Source of the DNA: Nitrospira sp. CG24A
Lineage (GTDB): Bacteria > Nitrospirota > Nitrospiria > Nitrospirales > Nitrospiraceae
NCBI GenBank assembly: GCA_002869925.2
Contig: NEWT02000039.1
Location: forward strand, 62,887-118,296
Length of the DNA: 55,410 nt
Direction of reading: 5' to 3'
Below are positions 1-8,363 of the stretch, piece after piece. Position 1 is the first letter of the stretch. The number at the start of each line of letters is the position of its first letter. The translations under genes and the position numbers were made by a program. The notes beneath the pieces were generated by a model. That model was not told where the DNA came from. It did no database searches and saw only the letters and a list, made by a program, of their open reading frames with translations.

Positions 1-79
1 TGCGCGCATCGGACGAGCACATTCTTATCGTGCGCGTTCTGCGAGCAAGAAGGGCGCCTGGCCGCTCCCTATCCCCTCT
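1..79. repeat. Edge fragment of GC-rich intergenic repeat (module 2)
   Basis: The first 55 bases match, in reverse orientation, the inner module seen at 15380-15430 and 52425-52480 (GCGCGCATCGGACGAGCAC, then ATTCT and a GTGCGCGTT block). The fragment is cut by the window edge and runs up to the stop codon of the HEAT-repeat gene on the minus strand, the same placement relative to a stop codon as other copies. Confidence 0.6.
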
Positions 80-1159
80 TCAGCTGAACTGATCCCACGT
101 ATCGCATTGTTTGATCGCCCAGAACACCGCTTCTTTGAGCTTCTTCAACGGCACGTTCTCCGGATCGCGCAGAGTTGCCAGCTTCTTGTCGAGATCGTAG
201 AGCGGTTGGATCGATCGTTTATCCGGGATCTTGCCCAATGCCCAGGCCACTTCCGTCAGCACAGACCAGTCTGTCTTGGGATCTCCCAGCTTGGCAAGCA
301 ACGGCAGCACTACAGACGCATCGCCGTGCATTCCACCCAATTGTCCCAGACCTTTGGCCGCCACAGCCTGTAATTCGACTTGTGGAGACGTGTTCATGAT
401 GTCGACGAGCAGCGGGATGCCCTCTTTCCCGAGATTGCTCATGGCCCCAATCGCTTGCCTCGCCAGATCACGATCTTTGAGCGCCTCCCTCAACTTCGGC
501 AAAGCTTCATCGGCTTGCATCTCGCCTAAGAGAGAAAGAATTTTGATCTTTTTGGCCTGCGGCGTATCGGATCGATCGAGTACCTTCAGCAGGCGCTCCG
601 GCTGGCCCCATTCGGCAGCCAACAACAAGGGAAACTCGTACGTTTCGAGCGCCTCCCTCAATTTGCTCATCGCATAGGTTCCAGGATCTGCCGCGTTGGC
701 CGATTGCGCGGCTTGTCCAGCATCTTCAAACTCGGTTCGCACTTCTTTTTGCCATTTCACCTTCATGTTGCCGAGAAGATAGGTCATCTGGCAGGCGGGG
801 CCTTTCCACAGCCGAGACGGGGCATCTGGCAAATCCGCATCGCCACCGGAAGCCGTCGTGCCTTCCCATATTTTCCGCTGTTCGCATTTGACTTTGATCA
901 CCACGTCATGGGGTGTGCTGGCTTCGCCCACGGCCGCGTATCCCAATTCGCCCATACGGCGGGCGACAAGCTCGGCAATCGGCGCAGCATCGACAGCTCC
1001 CTGGTCTGTGAGGGCGATCGCGTCAATGCGCAGGGTCTGGATCTTATCCAGCAGCGCTTTCTGTTCGGGCGAGAAGTAGTCGCGATAGGCCCATGAGGGA
1101 GGAGAGAGGAGCGCCACAATACCTATCGCCAGAATCGAAAGCAGTAACGCCCTACGCAT
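80..1159 (-). CDS. Exported HEAT-repeat protein
   Basis: A 359-residue protein beginning with a signal peptide (MRRALLLSILAIGIVALL, then a cleavage-like PSWA). The C-terminal two thirds is a run of HEAT/PBS-lyase-like helical repeats, visible as recurring LLGEMQADEALPKLREAL, AIGAMSNLGKEGIPLLVDIM and AAKGLGQLGG units and ending in a KIPDKRSIQPL unit. Such repeats form protein-binding solenoids. The N-terminal 150 residues match no family I recognise. I chose the ATG at 1159, 11 codons inside the longest frame, because the signal peptide begins there and an AAGAGG ribosome-binding site lies just upstream. It is probably periplasmic. A second exported HEAT-repeat protein lies at 6570-7370. The role is unknown. 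Confidence 0.8.
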   Translation of the reverse strand: MRRALLLSILAIGIVALLSPPSWAYRDYFSPEQKALLDKIQTLRIDAIALTDQGAVDAAPIAELVARRMGELGYAAVGEASTPHDVVIKVKCEQRKIWEGTTASGGDADLPDAPSRLWKGPACQMTYLLGNMKVKWQKEVRTEFEDAGQAAQSANAADPGTYAMSKLREALETYEFPLLLAAEWGQPERLLKVLDRSDTPQAKKIKILSLLGEMQADEALPKLREALKDRDLARQAIGAMSNLGKEGIPLLVDIMNTSPQVELQAVAAKGLGQLGGMHGDASVVLPLLAKLGDPKTDWSVLTEVAWALGKIPDKRSIQPLYDLDKKLATLRDPENVPLKKLKEAVFWAIKQCDTWDQFS

Positions 1160-1511
1160 GGTGCACCTCTTCACGGATACGCCGACGATCACATCTGTTG
1201 CCTGATTATACTCCTCATTGAAGGTTGAGATTCACCCACCTGGCAGGTAGCCATGCGGTGAAGCCGTGGGGCGCCATTTCACCTGCATCGGGCACAGAAG
1301 CTTCTACGGTAACCGCCGACATGACGCCCTTGTCCTGAATCAACGGGACAACGTATCTTCAGGTCGGAACTGTCGCAAAACCCCTGATACATGACACCTT
1401 CCGCAGTGCACTCCGCGGTATCGAGGGGGAGGAGCATTATCCCAGGTCGAGAAGAATGCTAACCGTCCTGGGACGCCACGAACACACACGTCCACCCTGC
1501 AGGAGTATGGG
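1160..1511. other. Intergenic region, no gene seen
   Basis: No convincing coding frame. The only structure noticed is a short inverted repeat TTGTCC / GGACAA at 1330-1351. Predicted frames here have no recognisable motif. Confidence 0.6.
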
Positions 1512-1541
1512 TTGACAGTGACATGCATCCAACGGTACAAA
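1512..1541 (+). promoter_or_regulatory. Sigma70-type promoter upstream of tRNA-Leu
   Basis: A consensus -35 TTGACA (1512-1517), an 18-bp spacer and a -10-like TACAAA (1536-1541). It lies about 70 bp before the tRNA. The last 12 bases, ACGGTACAAAAT, are also found in the promoter of the peroxiredoxin gene at 50659-50688. The leader holds a small hairpin GACAGG-AA-CCTGTC followed by TTTT (1547-1564). Confidence 0.55.
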
Positions 1542-1612
1542 ATACAGACAGGAACCTGTCTTTTCGTTCCTGTGCATATCGTGCTGAAATCAACTCCTGC
1601 ATGCCCCACCCT

Positions 1613-1695
1613 GCGAGAGTGGCGGAACTGGCAGACGCGCGAGACTTAGGATCTCGTGGGTAACCGTGGGGGTTCAAGTCCCCCCTCTCGCACCA
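1613..1695 (+). tRNA. tRNA-Leu(UAG)
   Basis: A complete class-II tRNA. The acceptor stem GCGAGAG (1613-1619) pairs with CTCTCGC (1685-1691), followed by discriminator A and an encoded CCA. The anticodon stem CGAGA/TCTCG closes a CTTAGGA loop with anticodon TAG, reading CUA-type leucine codons. A variable arm (TGGGTAACCGT) and the T arm GGGGGTTCAAGTCCCCC are present. The gene immediately precedes tig. Confidence 0.97.
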
Positions 1696-1772
1696 GGCCA
1701 CAACCGGTAATCCGGCAACGGCTCGGCGGTACGCGCAAGGCATCTTACAAAGAACAAGGGTGTGCACCAGCT

Positions 1773-3086
1773 ATGAAAATGGAAATGACTGAACTCGGAC
1801 CAATGAAGCGGGCCCTCAAGATTGAGGTGCCTGCAGAGGAAGTGACGCAACGGATTACCCGTGCCTATGTCGACCTCAACCGCCAGGTCAGCATCCCTGG
1901 ATTTCGCCCCGGCAAGGTACCCGTGGCCCTGCTGGAGAAACGATACGCCAAATCCGTGGAAGAGGATGTGATCCGAGCCCTCGTGCCGGACTTCTATGAG
2001 AAAGCCGTCCGCCAAGCGGGAATTGTCCCGGTCCACGTTGAAATTCCGCCGCTGGACCGAGTCATGATTAAGAAGAATGAACCCTTTACGTTTACTGCAA
2101 CCGTCGAGATCAGGCCGAATATTGAGTTGCGGGATTATAAAGCGCCAAGCCCCATCTCACTCAAGCCGGACACACGTACCGTCACCGACGAACAGCTTGA
2201 CCGGGGTCTGGAGGTCTTGCGCGAACAGCAGTCCCGCTTGGAAGCCACGCCTCCAGGGCACACCATCGTGGACGGGGACTATATCGTATTGGATCTACAG
2301 GGCACGCTCGACGGATCCCCGCTGGAAGGCACGAAGAAAGAAGGTCAACTGCACAAGGTCGGATCGCATGCGGCGGTCTTAGGCTTGGAAATTGACTCAC
2401 ATATCGGAGGGAAAAAAGAGGGCGACGTGCTCGAAATTCCCCAGCCATATCCAGCCGGCCATCCCGATCCTCGCGTGGCCGGCAAGACTGTCCTGTTTAC
2501 GCTGACGATCAAATCCGTCAAGGAAAAGAAACTGCCGGCCCTGGACGATGAATTTGCCAAAGACTGTGGTCCCTACACCTCGCTCCAGGAAATTAAAGAC
2601 AAACTGCGCGAAGGGATGGAGCAGGCGCTGAAGCGCGAGATCGAAGACAACTATAAAGATACGATCGTCAAGCGGCTCATGGACACCCATCACTTCGACC
2701 TCCCGGAAACCCTGGTGGAGCGTGAGCTGGAGGCCATCATCCGCCAACACGTGCAGCAACAACAGCAGCGGAAAGGTAGCGCTCAGGAACCACCTGCCAC
2801 GGAGGATGTCGCAAAGCTTCGCGAAGAGCATCGGGAAGAGGCGGCACGTCGTGTGAAGGTCAGTCTGGTCCTAGAGACGATCGCCGAGAAAGAGGGACTG
2901 ACAGTCACGCAAGATGATTTCAATTCCGAAATCATGCGGTTGGCATCGGAACTCAAAATGCCGGCTGCCGATCTCGTCAAGATGATCAAATCCGGAGGAC
3001 AAGAGTCCATCGACGATTTACGCACCAGAATTTTGGTGGATAAGGCCTTGGATTTCGTATACCGCAATGCAGTGATTCAGGGATAG
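1773..3086 (+). CDS. tig: Trigger factor (ribosome-associated chaperone / PPIase)
   Basis: A 437-residue trigger factor. It binds the ribosome next to the exit tunnel and assists folding of nascent chains. The N-terminal ribosome-binding domain has the signature FRPGKVP at residues 44-50 after an IPG. A central FKBP-type peptidyl-prolyl isomerase domain follows (GDYIVLDLQGTLDG region), then a long helical C-terminal chaperone domain ending in LVDKALDFV. The frame is open upstream into the tRNA, but the family start is MKMEMTEL at 1773. The ribosome-binding site is weak (AAGGG about 12 nt upstream). clpP and clpX follow in the usual order, but a 124-bp palindromic repeat separates tig from clpP, so they may not share one uninterrupted transcript. 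Confidence 0.96.
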   Translation: MKMEMTELGPMKRALKIEVPAEEVTQRITRAYVDLNRQVSIPGFRPGKVPVALLEKRYAKSVEEDVIRALVPDFYEKAVRQAGIVPVHVEIPPLDRVMIKKNEPFTFTATVEIRPNIELRDYKAPSPISLKPDTRTVTDEQLDRGLEVLREQQSRLEATPPGHTIVDGDYIVLDLQGTLDGSPLEGTKKEGQLHKVGSHAAVLGLEIDSHIGGKKEGDVLEIPQPYPAGHPDPRVAGKTVLFTLTIKSVKEKKLPALDDEFAKDCGPYTSLQEIKDKLREGMEQALKREIEDNYKDTIVKRLMDTHHFDLPETLVERELEAIIRQHVQQQQQRKGSAQEPPATEDVAKLREEHREEAARRVKVSLVLETIAEKEGLTVTQDDFNSEIMRLASELKMPAADLVKMIKSGGQESIDDLRTRILVDKALDFVYRNAVIQG

Positions 3087-3151
3087 GCTGAGCAGTGTGA
3101 TCAGGCCGAGTTTCATCGGTCAGGCTGCGTTGAATAATAGAGGCACCTCAC

Positions 3152-3275
3152 GCGGGATGCTCAAAAAGGCCGTCCAGCAAGGCCGCAGCGAGCGAAGAGG
3201 CGAGGCGTACGCTTCGGTACGTTGAGCCTCTGAGCGATGCGAGAACGCTGCTGGAGGACTTTTTCAGCATCCCGC
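3152..3275. repeat. Composite palindromic repeat, copy 1
   Basis: Perfect inverted termini GCGGGATGCT / AGCATCCCGC enclose an imperfect 124-bp palindrome. From the left it carries the B end (GGATGCTCAAAAAGGCCG, then TCCAGCAAGGCCGCAGCGAG), a central CGTACGCTTCGGTACG hairpin, and the A end GGACTTTTTCAGCATCC. It separates tig from clpP, and the clpP ribosome-binding site begins directly after it. Confidence 0.9.
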
Positions 3276-3298
3276 TAAAGCGGAAAGGAACGACCTGC

Positions 3299-3934
3299 AT
3301 GCTAGTTCCCATTGTTATCGAAACGACGAACCGAGGCGAACGGGCGTACGACATTTATTCCCGCCTTCTAAAAGATCGGATCATCTTCCTCGGCGCGCCG
3401 ATCGACGATATCTTTGCCAACCTGATTATTGCCCAGCTCCTATTCCTCGAAGCAGAAGATCCTGAAAAGGATATCAATCTCTACGTCAATTCCCCCGGGG
3501 GAAGCGTCACGGCAGGATTGGGGATTTATGACACCATGCAGTATGTCAAACCCCCGATCAACACCATCTGCCTGGGCCAAGCCGCCAGCATGGGAGCCTT
3601 TTTGCTCACGGCCGGAACGAAAGGCAAGCGATTCGCCCTGCCGAATGCGAGGGTCATGATTCACCAGCCCATGGGTGGATTTTCAGGGCAAGCCACAGAA
3701 ATTGATATTCATGCCAGAGAAATTTTGAAAATCCGCGAACGTCTCAATGAGATCATGGCTAAACATACCGGCCAGCCTCTGGAGAAGATATCCCAGGACA
3801 CTGAGCGGGACTACTTCATGTCGGCAGAAGAAGCGAAACGGTACGGTCTCATCGACGAAGTCATCACCAGGCCCCCGAAGCTACTCAAGGCCGTCACTGG
3901 CGACACAGGAAAAGACGCGGCGAAGGACAAGTAA
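3299..3934 (+). CDS. clpP: ATP-dependent Clp protease proteolytic subunit ClpP
   Basis: A 211-residue serine peptidase forming the two-ring chamber that degrades substrates unfolded by ClpX. The catalytic triad is visible: Ser97 in GQAASMGA, His122 in MIHQP and Asp171 in DTERDYFM. The oligomerisation and substrate-groove motif NSPGGSV is at about residue 64. The ATG at 3299 is preceded by GGAAAGGA at a 9-nt spacing. clpX follows 13 nt after the stop, so the two are co-transcribed. Length and motifs are typical, and no propeptide is evident. Confidence 0.97.
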   Translation: MLVPIVIETTNRGERAYDIYSRLLKDRIIFLGAPIDDIFANLIIAQLLFLEAEDPEKDINLYVNSPGGSVTAGLGIYDTMQYVKPPINTICLGQAASMGAFLLTAGTKGKRFALPNARVMIHQPMGGFSGQATEIDIHAREILKIRERLNEIMAKHTGQPLEKISQDTERDYFMSAEEAKRYGLIDEVITRPPKLLKAVTGDTGKDAAKDK

Positions 3935-3947
3935 CAGAGGAGGACTC

Positions 3948-5204
3948 ATGGCGAAGCCGGATAAGATGGACCGACATCTCCGTTGCTCGTTCTGCGGGAA
4001 AAGCCGCGACGAGGTCCGTAAATTGATTGCCGGGCCCACCGTCTACATCTGTGACGAATGTGTCAATCTCTGCAACGATATCATTGCTGAAGATTGGGAA
4101 GAGGCCAAAGAAGAGATCTCGTCGAAACTCAAAAAGCCAGTGGAAATTAAACACCACTTGGATCAATACGTCGTGGGACAGGAGCGCGCAAAGAAAATTC
4201 TTTCAGTGGCCGTTCATAACCACTACAAACGAATTTCATCCAAAGACAAAGACGTTGATGAGGTGCAACTCCAGAAGGGCAACATCCTCATGCTGGGGCC
4301 CACAGGCACGGGGAAAACGCTGTTGGCCCAGACTCTGGCGAAATACTTGGACGTCCCCTTCACACTGGCCGATGCCACGACCCTCACGGAAGCAGGGTAT
4401 GTCGGCGAAGACGTCGAAAACATCATCCTGAAGCTTTTGCAAGCAGCCGACTACGATGTGGAGCGGGCCGAGCGTGGCATTGTCTACATCGATGAAATCG
4501 ACAAGATCAGCCGCAAGAGCGATAGTCCATCCATCACACGCGACGTCTCCGGCGAAGGGGTACAACAGGCGCTACTCAAGCTCATTGAGGGAACTGTCGC
4601 CAACGTGCCGCCTCAAGGCGGGCGCAAGCACCCGCACCAAGAGTTCATTCAAGTCAATACGAGCAATATCCTGTTCATCTGCGGCGGGGCGTTCGTCGGG
4701 CTGGAGCACATTATCGAGCAACGCCTCAATCGAAAGGCGATGGGATTCGGAGCCGAAGTTCGCGGACGGGGCGATGTGCGGCTCGGCGAACTGTTCGCAA
4801 GAGTCCAGCCGGAGGATTTTCTCAAGTACGGATTGATACCGGAGTTCGTCGGTCGGCTGCCGGTCGTCGCCACCCTGGAAGAGCTGGATGAACGCGCCCT
4901 CATTCGAATCTTGACCGAGCCGAAAAATGCGCTCACGAAGCAGTATGAAAAATTGCTCTCCTTTGAGAGGGTGAAGCTCAAATTCACGGATGGCGCGCTC
5001 GTGGCAATCGCACGGAAAGCCTTTCACCAGAAAACAGGCGCTCGAGGGCTCCGTGCCATCCTTGAAGACGTGATGCTGGATGTGATGTATGATGCTCCTT
5101 CCCAGAAGCAGATCAAGGAGGTCCTCATCACTGAGGATGCTATCCTCGGCAAACACGCCCCTATCCGAATCTTCGAACAAGATAAGGATGCGAAGACCGC
5201 CTAA
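3948..5204 (+). CDS. clpX: ATP-dependent Clp protease ATPase subunit ClpX
   Basis: A 418-residue AAA+ unfoldase that recognises substrates and threads them into ClpP. The N-terminal zinc-binding domain has four cysteines at 13, 16, 35 and 38. Walker A GPTGTGKT is at 117-124, Walker B is in the VYIDEIDKI segment, and a sensor-2 [10 protein letters not shown] motif lies near the C terminus. The open frame extends upstream over clpP, but the real start is the ATG at 3948, preceded by AGAGGAGG at good spacing. It ends in a strong hairpin at 5253-5281. Confidence 0.97.
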   Translation: MAKPDKMDRHLRCSFCGKSRDEVRKLIAGPTVYICDECVNLCNDIIAEDWEEAKEEISSKLKKPVEIKHHLDQYVVGQERAKKILSVAVHNHYKRISSKDKDVDEVQLQKGNILMLGPTGTGKTLLAQTLAKYLDVPFTLADATTLTEAGYVGEDVENIILKLLQAADYDVERAERGIVYIDEIDKISRKSDSPSITRDVSGEGVQQALLKLIEGTVANVPPQGGRKHPHQEFIQVNTSNILFICGGAFVGLEHIIEQRLNRKAMGFGAEVRGRGDVRLGELFARVQPEDFLKYGLIPEFVGRLPVVATLEELDERALIRILTEPKNALTKQYEKLLSFERVKLKFTDGALVAIARKAFHQKTGARGLRAILEDVMLDVMYDAPSQKQIKEVLITEDAILGKHAPIRIFEQDKDAKTA

Positions 5205-5252
5205 GTTATTATAATTATAGATTTTTTCAAGCTGGTCTTCTTACTGAGAATA

Positions 5253-5281
5253 CGCCAGGCCAGGGTCTCACTGGCCTGGCG
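5253..5281 (+). terminator. Hairpin after clpX
   Basis: A perfect 11-bp stem CGCCAGGCCAG / CTGGCCTGGCG with a 7-nt loop lies 48 nt after the clpX stop. No T-run follows, so it may work as a Rho-assisted terminator or as an mRNA 3' end stabiliser. Confidence 0.6.
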
Positions 5282-5370
5282 ATGCCTTCCCCATCTTCAG
5301 TTTTCGAATACGCCCCAGCTCAGTTTTCCTCTCTAGACCGTGGCGATACCGATCAGCTCTACGCTTTCTC

Positions 5371-5398
5371 TCGACAAGATGAAAAGCTGCGCTATACT
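5371..5398 (+). promoter_or_regulatory. Promoter of the first PilZ-like gene
   Basis: -35 TCGACA (5371-5376), a 16-bp spacer and -10 TATACT (5393-5398). The predicted transcript would start about 22 nt before the GTG at 5427 and would include its GGAGGA ribosome-binding site. Confidence 0.5.
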
Positions 5399-5426
5399 TG
5401 CGGTACCGACTGAACCTGGAGGACCT

Positions 5427-5933
5427 GTGAAATTTCCCGTATCGTCAAGCCTTCGGCATAAAGGGAAGGCCTTCGACCTTGACGCAGCCCGTGAAGTGGT
5501 CACTCTTCTGGGAATCAACGGCGAACCCATCGGCAGCCTGTCCTGGGATTTTATCATCGACCAGATTCTGGCCTATCGCAAACCTCAGGCAAGCCGGGAA
5601 ACCAGGAATGATCCGCGCGTGACGGTCACGTTCGGTGTCAAATACGTAGCCCCGGAAGGTCAACAGTTTGAAAGTCGCGCGAGCGGCATCGGCGGAGGGG
5701 GGCTCTTTATCGAAAGCCTGAGACCGCTACCAGTCGGCACCAAGCTTGCCCTTGAATTTTCTCTGCCAGAGCACCCATCGGAATGGTTGCCGGCAAAAGG
5801 GCTCGTGGCCTGGGTCTGTCCGAAAGCAGACCAATACACGTTTAGCCCAGGCATGGGGGTGCGCTTTACAGAGATTAACCCCGATATTCGTACCCGTGTA
5901 CTTGAACTGGTGAAATCCATCCAGCCCGTCTGA
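5427..5933 (+). CDS. PilZ-like domain protein (first of tandem pair)
   Basis: A 168-residue cytosolic protein. An N-terminal region of about 55 residues (MKFPVSSSLRHKGKAFDLDA, ending near SWDFIIDQILAY) precedes a PilZ-like beta-barrel with DPRVTV, a GIGGGGLFIESL segment, and PGMGVRFTEINPD. The classic c-di-GMP RxxxR motif is not clear, so binding is uncertain. I chose the GTG at 5427 rather than the longest frame (ATG 5340). GGAGGA precedes it at 4 nt, a promoter lies just upstream, and the resulting N terminus, MKFPV, matches that of the downstream paralogue exactly. The two genes probably arose by duplication. Confidence 0.8.
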   Translation: MKFPVSSSLRHKGKAFDLDAAREVVTLLGINGEPIGSLSWDFIIDQILAYRKPQASRETRNDPRVTVTFGVKYVAPEGQQFESRASGIGGGGLFIESLRPLPVGTKLALEFSLPEHPSEWLPAKGLVAWVCPKADQYTFSPGMGVRFTEINPDIRTRVLELVKSIQPV

Positions 5934-5997
5934 CAGCCAGCCTCGTGACAAGCCAATCATACGAAGATCTTCCCTCTCCCGACATAAGGATCTCACG

Positions 5998-6516
5998 ATG
6001 AAGTTCCCTGTGATCATGACGGAAGGGCATCAGGGTAAGCTCCTTGAAATGGATGCCGACCAGGAAGGAATCACGCTTCGTAGCGCTGCGGGAAAACTGC
6101 TGGGTATTCTGTCGTGGGGAGCAATCATTGAGCAGATACTTGCCAGTGACGAAGACGTGAGATTCACCCATGCGCGCTTTCACCCAAGAGCCCCCCTCTC
6201 GATGAAGATCCGCTACACGACCCCTGAGGGCAAACAATTCGACAGCCTAACCGGCGGCATCGGTGCAGGAGGATTGTTCATCGAAAGCAGCGCCCCGCTG
6301 GCTCCTGGCACCGAGCTGTCAGTCGAGTTTTCACTACCAGACCACCCACGGAAACACTATACGGCAACAGCGAAGGTCGCCTGGACACGCACCAAGCCTG
6401 AACGACATCTCTTCTTTCCTGGAATGGGTGTCCAGTTCACAAATATCGATGAAAAAGCCCGCAAAGATTTGCTGGAGCTTGTCGACGCATTGAATCGTGC
6501 CCGAGCAATAGATTAA
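5998..6516 (+). CDS. PilZ-like domain protein (second of tandem pair)
   Basis: A 172-residue paralogue of the preceding gene with the same layout. MKFPVIMTEGHQGK opens a regulatory-looking N terminus ending in LSWGAIIEQILAS. The barrel follows (APLSMKIRYTTPEGKQF, GIGAGGLFIESS, PGTELSVEFSLPDHP, PGMGVQFTNIDE). The ATG at 5998 has AAGGA at 8-9 nt upstream. The gap to the first copy is 64 nt, so they are likely one transcript. PilZ-type proteins usually connect c-di-GMP to surface behaviour, but the ligand-binding arginines are not obvious in either copy. Confidence 0.8.
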   Translation: MKFPVIMTEGHQGKLLEMDADQEGITLRSAAGKLLGILSWGAIIEQILASDEDVRFTHARFHPRAPLSMKIRYTTPEGKQFDSLTGGIGAGGLFIESSAPLAPGTELSVEFSLPDHPRKHYTATAKVAWTRTKPERHLFFPGMGVQFTNIDEKARKDLLELVDALNRARAID

Positions 6517-6534
6517 CCGGCATCACGCCTCTGT

Positions 6535-6552
6535 CGGTTCAGGGGTGAACCG
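6535..6552. terminator. Bidirectional hairpin between convergent genes
   Basis: A perfect 7-bp stem CGGTTCA-GGGG-TGAACCG sits midway between the stop codons of the PilZ gene (+) and the HEAT lipoprotein gene (-). No T-run is present on either side. Confidence 0.55.
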
Positions 6553-6569
6553 GGTCAGCCTGATACGGA

Positions 6570-7370
6570 CTACGTCCCCCGTTTCGCCCAGCGGCGCACC
6601 CCACTATCTGGATCCTTCTCGACCGCAGTGTTGAGCGAAACCCTTGCCTCAGGGTCAGCAAGCAATCCGAGACGATAGGCTGCTTCTGCTCGCACCCCAG
6701 GTGAAGGATCTTCAGCTAAACGCGCTCTGATCCAAGGGGACGCCGTTACCCCTCCCCATTCACCCAACGCGGCCACAATCCCCTGACGCACCTCCGCATC
6801 AGCGTCACGCCCTGCGGCGATAAGCGCCGGCACTGATCGGCTTGAGTCAATTTGTAGTAATGCCCGCACCACCGCTCGCCTAATCGTCGGATCCGAAGAC
6901 CGCAGTAACCCCACAACAGGCTGCAGTAATCGAGGATCTGGTTCGACTTCTCCGATCGCGACGACCGCGGCCTGCCGAACCGATTCGTCAGCATCCTCCA
7001 AGGCCAGCGCCAATAGAGCCACCACTCCCTCAGTCGCTGTGGGTTTCAAGCGCCCTACCGCCACCACCGATGCTTCACGAACCATTGCGGCTGGATCGTG
7101 CTTGAGAGGGAGGATGGAGTCCACAGCTCGTGGCTCACCAATCTTGCCCAGAGATTCTGCTGCCGTCCGCCGCGTTTCTGGCGTCTCATCCCGGAGTAAT
7201 TCCAACAAGAGCGAGACCGTGCGCTCTTTTGAGGAAGCTGGAGAATCTTGAACACAACCGGCGAGACAGAGCACCGACAGGAGGATTGCGCACACGATGG
7301 TGCGAGAAGAAGTACGACAGAACCAGGCATCAACATTGGGGAGGCTGACACGAACCATACCACGACTCAC
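6570..7370 (-). CDS. HEAT-repeat lipoprotein
   Basis: A 266-residue protein with an N-terminal hydrophobic segment ending in a lipobox LCLAGC (Cys39 of the longest frame), so it is predicted to be lipid-anchored outside the inner membrane. The rest is a HEAT/PBS-lyase repeat array of about six units, each with a TRRTAAESLGKIGEP- or REASVVAVGRLKP-like sequence. The GTG at 7370 overlaps the TGA of the upstream TatA-like gene (GTGA), which suggests translational coupling. An ATG at 7358 is the alternative start, and neither has a clear ribosome-binding site. HEAT arrays are protein-interaction scaffolds, and some act in phycobilin or quality-control assemblies. No specific function can be assigned here. 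Confidence 0.8.
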   Translation of the reverse strand: MSRGMVRVSLPNVDAWFCRTSSRTIVCAILLSVLCLAGCVQDSPASSKERTVSLLLELLRDETPETRRTAAESLGKIGEPRAVDSILPLKHDPAAMVREASVVAVGRLKPTATEGVVALLALALEDADESVRQAAVVAIGEVEPDPRLLQPVVGLLRSSDPTIRRAVVRALLQIDSSRSVPALIAAGRDADAEVRQGIVAALGEWGGVTASPWIRARLAEDPSPGVRAEAAYRLGLLADPEARVSLNTAVEKDPDSGVRRWAKRGT

Positions 7371-8176
7371 GTATGCTTAGGAGGCTCTTCGTGTAAGACA
7401 GGCAGTTCTTTGGCTGATTCGATGGATTGCTGGAACTCCTTCTGAGCAGAATCCATCTCGGCTTGGATGGTCCGGATCTCGGGATCGACTGAATTGCGGA
7501 CATCGGCAACGGCCTGCTTGAACGTCCGCAACGCATCCCCCAGCCCCGCCCCCAAGGTCTGCATATCCCCCGGGGAAATATCGGCAGACTGCGCAGCTCT
7601 CGCCTTCATCGATGCCTGCTGCGCTTGCACACGGGCCACAGCATCTTTGTTGACAATGGCCGACGGGCGTTTTGCCACCGGCTTTGTTTGGGCGCTGGCT
7701 GGAAGAGGCGGGTACTGTGCCTTCAGGACGGGCGTGGGAGCAGCCGCTCGCTCTTCCATCGTTGGAGGCTGTTGGCCCTGCCCCGCCGATTGGGTTGGCG
7801 CTGACCGGGCGACGCTGGAAGTCAACGGCCGAACTGGCTGGGGTGCAGCCGCTATATTGTGCATCAAAGCCGCGGTGGTCCCAGGAGTCAGTTCCGGCCC
7901 AGGCGTATAGGGTGCGGTGGGCTTGGGAGCGGCAGAGGCCTGTCCCTGCGTCATCGCCGGTGCAGTCTGAGGCGTAGATTGAGCATGCATGGGCGCCGGT
8001 TGATTCGCTTCGGACGGCGCCGCATCCGGCGGAGGGATATCGTTGACCTCTTTCTTGAACCCTCGAAGCGCCTTCCCGACCCCTTCACCGATTTGCGGAA
8101 GCTTCCCCGCTCCAAAAATGATCAGAACAATGACAAGGATAATGATAAGTTCCGAGATCCCCATGGTACCGAACAT
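7367..8176 (-). CDS. tatA: TatA/B-family translocase protein with long C-terminal extension
   Basis: A 269-residue protein. Residues 7-21 form a single membrane helix (ISELIIILVIVLIIF) followed by the Tat signature FGAGKLPQIGEGVG and an amphipathic helix GKALRGFKKEV. The family forms the twin-arginine pore, and typical TatA has 60-100 residues. Here a Pro/Ala/Gln-rich linker of about 150 residues follows. Then a second segment at 208-227 (LGAGLGDALRTFKQAVADVR) closely imitates the first amphipathic helix, followed by a charged coiled region. I chose ATG 8176 because AAGGA precedes it; ATG 8164 is possible. The 3' end overlaps the HEAT lipoprotein gene by 4 nt. No tatC is visible nearby. Confidence 0.85.
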   Translation of the reverse strand: MFGTMGISELIIILVIVLIIFGAGKLPQIGEGVGKALRGFKKEVNDIPPPDAAPSEANQPAPMHAQSTPQTAPAMTQGQASAAPKPTAPYTPGPELTPGTTAALMHNIAAAPQPVRPLTSSVARSAPTQSAGQGQQPPTMEERAAAPTPVLKAQYPPLPASAQTKPVAKRPSAIVNKDAVARVQAQQASMKARAAQSADISPGDMQTLGAGLGDALRTFKQAVADVRNSVDPEIRTIQAEMDSAQKEFQQSIESAKELPVLHEEPPKHT

Positions 8177-8195
8177 GGCGCGAATCCTTATCCCT

Positions 8196-8363
8196 GGCAG
8201 GATGCTGAAAAAGCCCGCCAGCTTCGTTCTCACATCGCTCAGAGGCTCAACGTACCGAAGCGTACGCCTCGCCTCTTCGCTCGCTGCGGAGGCGTAGCCT
8301 CTGGGCTACGTTGAGGATGCTTTCGAGGGGAGAACGCCGCTGGCGGGCTTTTTCAGCACCCTG
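8196..8363. repeat. Composite palindromic repeat, copy 2
   Basis: It begins with the A end (GCAGGATGCTGAAAAAGCCC) and closes with GGCGGGCTTTTTCAGCACC, so both termini are A-like and the copy looks like a fusion of two units. It contains the CTCAACGTACCGAAGCGTACG core and an extra GGCTACGTTGAGGATGC segment. It lies between the M24 peptidase stop and the tatA start. The peptidase stop codon (8364-8366) directly abuts it. Confidence 0.88.

Noticed and set aside
1459-1767. Minus-strand ORF (102 aa) over tRNA-Leu
   Set aside because: It is an antisense reading of the tRNA (the CERGDLNPHGYPRD-type sequence is a known misannotation) and has no independent support.
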